From positions 8,556,001 to 8,620,000 of the forward strand of contig JAGUCH010000001.1 of the NCBI GenBank assembly GCA_019096065.1: a DNA stretch of 64,000 nucleotides, written 5' to 3'. Below, in pieces: positions 54,633 to 64,000 of this stretch (position 1 is its first letter; each line of letters opens with the position of its first letter). A model generated the notes under the pieces. That model worked only from the letters and a program-made list of their open reading frames with translations, made no database searches and was not told where the DNA came from. The translations under genes and the position numbers were made by a program. Source of the DNA: Paracyclopina nana (taxonomy: Eukaryota > Arthropoda > Copepoda > Cyclopoida > Cyclopettidae).

Positions 54633-55205
54633 GCCATTTTAGTGCGAGCGTCCTTCAGTGACGAAGCGACGCCATTTTATGTAATTTGGAAAAATCACCA
54701 AAACAACCGAAATACGCACTCTGTGGCCGGCCAAGTTGCATGCCGATTTACGAGCATCGAGGTGAGAGTCATTTTAATGCCTTTTCAGCTCCGTTTCACA
54801 AGCTTTAGCCGAGTTTGGGTTTTGGCGGTATGATGCAACAAAGCTTTCCACGTTTTTAGCTAATAATTTGTTCCAACGTCTTCGAATGAGGCAGAAATAA
54901 ATTGATATCTTGTTAAATCAACTCCTATCGAGTCGACTCGTTTATAGCGTCAATTTCTATCAGAAAAAGCAGTGTACCAAAAGCTTCTCTATCGAGCGTC
55001 AGCGTCACCCTTAGCTGTACGTTAGCAATGCAAACAGCGAACGTACTTAGCTGTTTTTTGGCATATTATTCATGATTCAATTAGAACAATATATTAAGTA
55101 ATCGACGAGTGATTGAGTCCTTAATGATTCTCCTCTTTTTTCGGTTCAAGAGAGGATTTTGTGAAGCATTACTTAATTGCAGAGTGAACGAGAACACCTC
55201 TCAAG

Positions 55206-61421
<6,216 letters not shown>

Positions 61422-61759
61422 CTGTAATTTCCTGCTATTTTTGTGTATCTGTCAGCTGGATTCACTGCAGCTTGTAAAAACGTCACAGTACCTAAATTAT
61501 CAAATACATACAAGAATGTTAAGGGAGTGTTCTTGCCCCTCATTGGCATTTTGCGATTGTAACTGCAGGAATCACGCAACCTTGCCCACTTTACTGTGTA
61601 TTTTATGCTTTTCTGAAGCAACATAGTGCTATTTAGCTTTTTTGCGTGGGAGCCTTATTATGGTAAATTCCTTAGATAGAAACCTGTCAGATGATTTGTT
61701 AAAACGTGCAGTGCCATAAAAAGCTCGATTTTGAAGTTGGTATAAATATAGGTTGTGGT

Positions 61760-62214
61760 AAAAGATTTTGCATCACTTAAAGAGTGGACAAGCTATTTTG
61801 CGATCTCAGCGCGTAGACTGAAATTTTATTAGCATGGGTCGGAATTAGGATTTTGATAAAACGAGCCTACTTATTTGGGCCAAAAAAATAGCTTGTTTTC
61901 CATTAAACAATGACTTAATTTCTTTAATGGAATGGGAGCAAATAATTAAAAATAGTCATAGTAGGGCAACTCCTAACACAAGCTTTCATTTTCACCATTT
62001 TAGTCGCATTTTTGTTAAAAGTTCTGCAAAAAAAATTGCTTGGCTCAGTTCGTCAAACCTTTCCTGGAGCAGCAGCATCTCGGCGGAACAAATAAGATAT
62101 TGTCACTCAACTACACTTAAAACAGCTATTAGCGCAGAAAATCGCTGAGCACGGGCTGGCTTTTTTCGACCCACAAAATTGAACGTCCGCTCTTTAAGTG
62201 ATGCAAAATCTTTT
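61760..62214. mobile_element. 455-bp inverted-repeat element with 8-bp target duplication
   Basis: The left end (61760-61789) and the right end (62185-62214) are inverted copies over 30 bp with one mismatch, each starting AAAAGATTTTGC from outside inward. The element is flanked by the direct repeat GTTGTGGT at 61752-61759 and 62215-62222. No transposase frame exists inside. An 8-bp duplication with terminal inverted repeats fits a non-autonomous hAT-like element, although the terminal bases are not a textbook hAT end. Confidence 0.75.
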
Positions 62215-63919
62215 GTTGTGGTAGATTACCTCTACCAGAAACAAGTTGAGTCAATAAGGATTATTGTGTTGCACAATAATTCTGTAAGTCCAATCTTCCA
62301 TTTTGAGGGCAAACTCGGAATCAATTTATGGCTAAAATTAACTATCGATGCTTTTTACACAACTTCCTCCAGATGCTTACTCTGACGGCGGTATCAAAAA
62401 ATTAATAATCAACTCGACTCTCAAGCCTGATCAATTGAGCCGAAGTTTGCAAAAAGCACGCATAATGGGTTGCCTAAAGCTGTAAAAGCGAAGATGGCTT
62501 TATTGGAGTTGATTAGGGAGAGATTTGTGTGCTTTCGCTTAACTGTTTTGACTGAAGCTCTATGCAGGTCAATTTGTGACCATTATTCATCTGTGGGTTA
62601 ATTAAAACTAATGGCTCAACTATATTCACGCTTCGGACTAATTAATTAGCCACCAATTTTACGATTCTTTCACTATTCGTTGAAGCCCCAATCTTGATGC
62701 AGACTCTATCTCTGCCCTGATTAATTGTTGCTCCTGCTCACCAGAAAATTTGATGCTGGCCGTTCCAATTCTCGAGCTTATTATACGGTTTGAGGTCAGC
62801 CACAAAAAATAAGTGTCGGCCAAGAACATATGGCCGCTCAATTATTTGTTAGCCACCGAATTTGTCGATTCAGCGTTCGGCTGAAAGCTTTGACTTCCTG
62901 ATTCTTGACTCATCAGCTCCAGCTCGTTTGATGTTTGAAGACCCCGCTGAGATCTGGGGTTGATGAGAGCCACTCAAGACATTCGTAATATTGCGCTAGT
63001 TGTTGAAGAAGAACAAGCTGCTTGCTGCAATCCCGTCATGATGCATGACAAGCATCCAACTTCTGTAATAGTGGGGGGCCGAATAGGCAATTAAGTCTGC
63101 ATTGTCAAGACTCACCCAGAACATGAAATTGATGCTGGACCTTTAAGTGGGCCTAATGAGCTGGTTTTCAAACAGTTTACGTAGCCTCCTCTGAAAATGG
63201 AATTAAGAGGGCTCAAGTTTTCAATCAACTTGAAGAGTCTGTTGGGTCTTTGCAATTACCCAATTCTCACAGTGACGAACCAAGTCTAATTTGCCCGCAC
63301 TGACTCGCAATGCGGGTCTTTATACAGCTACACAGTTGTGCTTGGCCAAGGCAAGCCAGCGTCTAAAAAAGGGAGACGCTGTTTCACTTTGAAGCAGTTT
63401 GAAGTAAAAGCATTAAATACGATTACTTTTCGCTAGCGGTTGGGTTCGACAAAAATCTTCACTTTTTTTTAATTGATTGCCATAATTTTCTTTCCATTCT
63501 ATCCCTGCGCATCTCCAACAGCCTGGCAGGCTCTCTAATGGGTGCATTAAGAAGTTCAAGAGTGATTTAGCCATATTACTGACCAGTTTTAATTGCCGTA
63601 GAGCCATTAAGCTTTATAGGATGAATTTGGAGTAGGTGTTTTTCCTAATGGGGTAGAGCAGTCGTTTATGGCCAAGTCTTTTTGGGCTGAGCCAGTTTTG
63701 CTCTTTGTAAGCGAGACACAATAATTAATTAATTTCAAGCTCTTCATCTAATGAGCTTAACAGATTTTTGTTTTTGTCTAGCCCCATCTCGCGCACCAAG
63801 GCAAGATCAATCGAAAAGCTATTCATGGCTCTTTTTAGGGGTGAAAAGCGCAAGCAGGCACTCAGGGTAATTTGCATTAATTGCTTTTTGTTTTTCAAAA
63901 CAATCTGGCGATCCAGTCC

Positions 63920-64000
63920 ATGAGCTCACTTAGAGTAAATAACGCCCAAATCTTCGATTTTGCCTTTGAAGTCCGCCGCGTGGACACTTCGGGTGAATGT
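63920..64000 (+). CDS. Possible 5' end of a gene running off the window
   Basis: An ATG at 63920 opens a 27-codon frame that reaches the edge. Its composition is ordinary (Asn, Phe, Arg, Val mix) and balanced-looking, but it is too short to assign. The reported stretch could equally be chance. Confidence 0.15.
   Translation, partial: MSSLRVNNAQIFDFAFEVRRVDTSGEC

Larger units (their letters stand above)
61422..64000. other. RPB1 3' flank, no gene supported except a possible edge start
   Basis: The RPB1 3'UTR occupies the first part; I found no AATAAA within 300 bases, so an ATTAAA-type signal (for example at 61901-61906) may be used. The rest is AT-rich with frames under 75 codons, apart from the inverted-repeat element at 61760-62214. 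Confidence 0.4.

Overview
This is invertebrate nuclear DNA, most likely from an arthropod and perhaps a crustacean. The genes have many short GT-AG introns (about 50-100 nt). There is an innexin and a dpr-family two-Ig gene, and core promoters pair a TATA box with a TCAG-type initiator at the canonical distance. The species cannot be named from the sequence alone.

Region 1 (1 to about 21.3 kb) appears to be one very large Ty3/gypsy-like retroelement whose left end lies outside the window. In order it holds Gag with two zinc knuckles, a Pol broken into three frames (predicted membrane hairpin, aspartic protease, RT, RNase H, integrase, long acidic tail), then about 8 kb without sense-strand coding sequence, then an unrecognised 532-aa ORF and a two-frame envelope-like glycoprotein. 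The 8 kb are not empty. From 9.0 to 10.9 kb they are packed with perfect stem-loops. From 11.6 to 14.3 kb they carry four degenerate units. Each unit has a CTCF-like motif, then a hairpin 267-274 bp later, then a second hairpin 141-162 bp after that. The hairpin stems differ in sequence between units but stay paired. From 14.7 to 16.9 kb the opposite strand carries spliced exons: a Thr-rich, single-pass membrane protein and a strikingly GC-rich exon pair.

Region 2 (21.3-34.4 kb) holds a six-exon dpr-like gene (+), a damaged or misread seven-helix receptor-like gene (-), a 155-bp foldback element and a five-exon innexin (+).

Region 3 (34.7-53.5 kb) holds a complete 14-exon polybromo gene (-, 1559 aa) with a small two-helix ORF on the other strand inside one intron, an intronless zinc-finger/MBD-like gene (-), about 6.6 kb with no gene I can support, and a complete five-exon GET4 gene (-, 324 aa).

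Region 4 (54.6-64 kb) holds the gene for RNA polymerase II largest subunit (+, 1944 aa), with a TATA/Inr promoter, a 5'UTR intron and a CTD containing 20 consecutive perfect heptads. A 455-bp inverted-repeat element with an 8-bp target duplication follows it.

The host genes are separate transcription units (nuclear transcription, chromatin remodelling, tail-anchored protein targeting, gap junctions, neuronal recognition) and show no operon logic. The most unusual content is the retroelement's non-coding array and its antisense genes.
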